Shown: positions 14,426 through 14,856 of the stretch, piece after piece
How positions within the stretch are numbered: position 1 is the stretch's first letter
How the letters are laid out: every line of letters starts with the position of its first letter
Assembly: GCA_016934125.1 (NCBI GenBank)
Contig: JAFGTL010000229.1
Location: 1-14,856, forward strand
Source of the DNA: Candidatus Hydrogenedentota bacterium
GTDB lineage: Bacteria > Hydrogenedentota > Hydrogenedentia > Hydrogenedentales > SLHB01
Direction of reading: 5' to 3'
DNA: 14,856 nt
Position numbers and translations under genes: made by a program
The notes under the pieces: generated by a model
Seen by the model: only the letters and a program-made list of their open reading frames with translations
Databases searched by the model: none
What the model was told of the DNA's origin: nothing

Positions 14426-14856
14426 ATGCACACCGCGTTGGATAGCTCGAAGATTGGTAAGTCTCCCGTATACGCAATCACCGACTGGCGCTTCACGCGC
14501 GGACGCGACGAGGTGCTGGTATGCCGGCCCGCGGGCCGGACGCTGCTCAGGCGGTTGGGATGGACGGTGTTCGCCGCTATCGCGATTGGCGCCCTCTACG
14601 CGTTCCATGAAAGCCTCGCCAAGCCCGAGACGCGCATCCAGCCGGCGGTCGCAGCCGATGCGCAGCAACGGCAGGCTGAGGTGGAGCGGCTCCTGGCCGA
14701 AACGGACGCGAGCCTCCGGAAGATGATGTCCGATGAGGAATGGGCGGAATACCGGCGCAAGGTGGAACTGACGCTCGCGCAGAACCGCGCCGAACGGGAA
14801 GCGCGGGCACGGGCGTTGGATGCACGGTACCGGCAACTCAGGCAGGGGGTCGCGGC
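14426..14856 (+). CDS. Single-span membrane protein with probable coiled coil, 3' end outside window
   Basis: An open frame runs from ATG 14426 to the window end without a stop (143 complete codons). GGAAAGG (14414-14420) is 5 nt upstream. Residues 1-45 are soluble and presumably cytoplasmic (AITDWRFTRGRDEVLVC, then a basic RTLLRRLG). A transmembrane segment follows (about 46-62, WTVFAAIAIGALYAF). After it comes a long charged stretch rich in Gln, Glu, Arg, Ala and Leu (QQRQAEVERLLAETDASLRK; later LAQNRAEREARARALDARYR) that reads as a coiled coil outside the membrane. I do not recognise the family; the layout resembles proteins that span the periplasm or organise envelope complexes, but that is a guess from architecture. 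It is divergent from the exported propeller gene. Confidence 0.72.
   Translation, partial: MHTALDSSKIGKSPVYAITDWRFTRGRDEVLVCRPAGRTLLRRLGWTVFAAIAIGALYAFHESLAKPETRIQPAVAADAQQRQAEVERLLAETDASLRKMMSDEEWAEYRRKVELTLAQNRAEREARARALDARYRQLRQGVA

Overview
The window is GC-rich, densely packed bacterial DNA. No gap between genes is longer than about 160 bases. Ten of the eleven genes lie on the + strand and one on the - strand, and no RNA genes, insertion sequences or CRISPR arrays were seen. Exported DUF4091/GH123-like, sialidase-like and GH32/GH43-like beta-propeller proteins, together with a Tat-exported FAD oxidoreductase, suggest a carbohydrate-degrading bacterium of the Planctomycetota/Hydrogenedentota/PVC type. 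That placement is an inference from gene content; there is no phylogenetic marker here.

Left part (1-5574): the 3' part of a large DUF4091/GH123-like protein; an AT-rich spacer with a plausible promoter; a Tat-exported FAD-dependent oxidoreductase; a secreted sialidase-like protein with three Asp boxes; and, 3 bp later, a small antibiotic-biosynthesis-monooxygenase-like (ABM) protein. A palindrome-rich spacer follows, then a small membrane-anchored protein of unknown function whose base composition is visibly less GC-rich than its surroundings (5729-6202).

Central part (6288-13175): a secreted GH32/GH43-like propeller protein is followed after 30 bp by a clear CreB/CreC two-component system (creB and creC overlap by 7 bases). 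After a 159-bp spacer comes a second unit, a secreted 545-residue protein of unknown function and a CreD-like membrane protein. The spacer carries TTCAA-N6-TTCAC, one mismatch from the enterobacterial cre tag TTCAC-N6-TTCAC, placed where a CreB-activated promoter for the unknown-creD unit would be expected. This looks like a CreBC-CreD regulon outside its classical Gammaproteobacterial setting with an added secreted component. It is the most interesting feature of the window.

Right part (13176-14856): a perfect 17-bp inverted repeat separates creD from a convergent gene for an exported five-bladed propeller protein. That gene is divergent from a single-span membrane protein with a probable coiled coil, which runs off the window end.

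Proposed working model (inference): the secreted hydrolase-like proteins and oxidoreductase process glycans outside the cytoplasm. CreC senses an envelope or metabolic state, and CreB activates the unknown-creD envelope unit.
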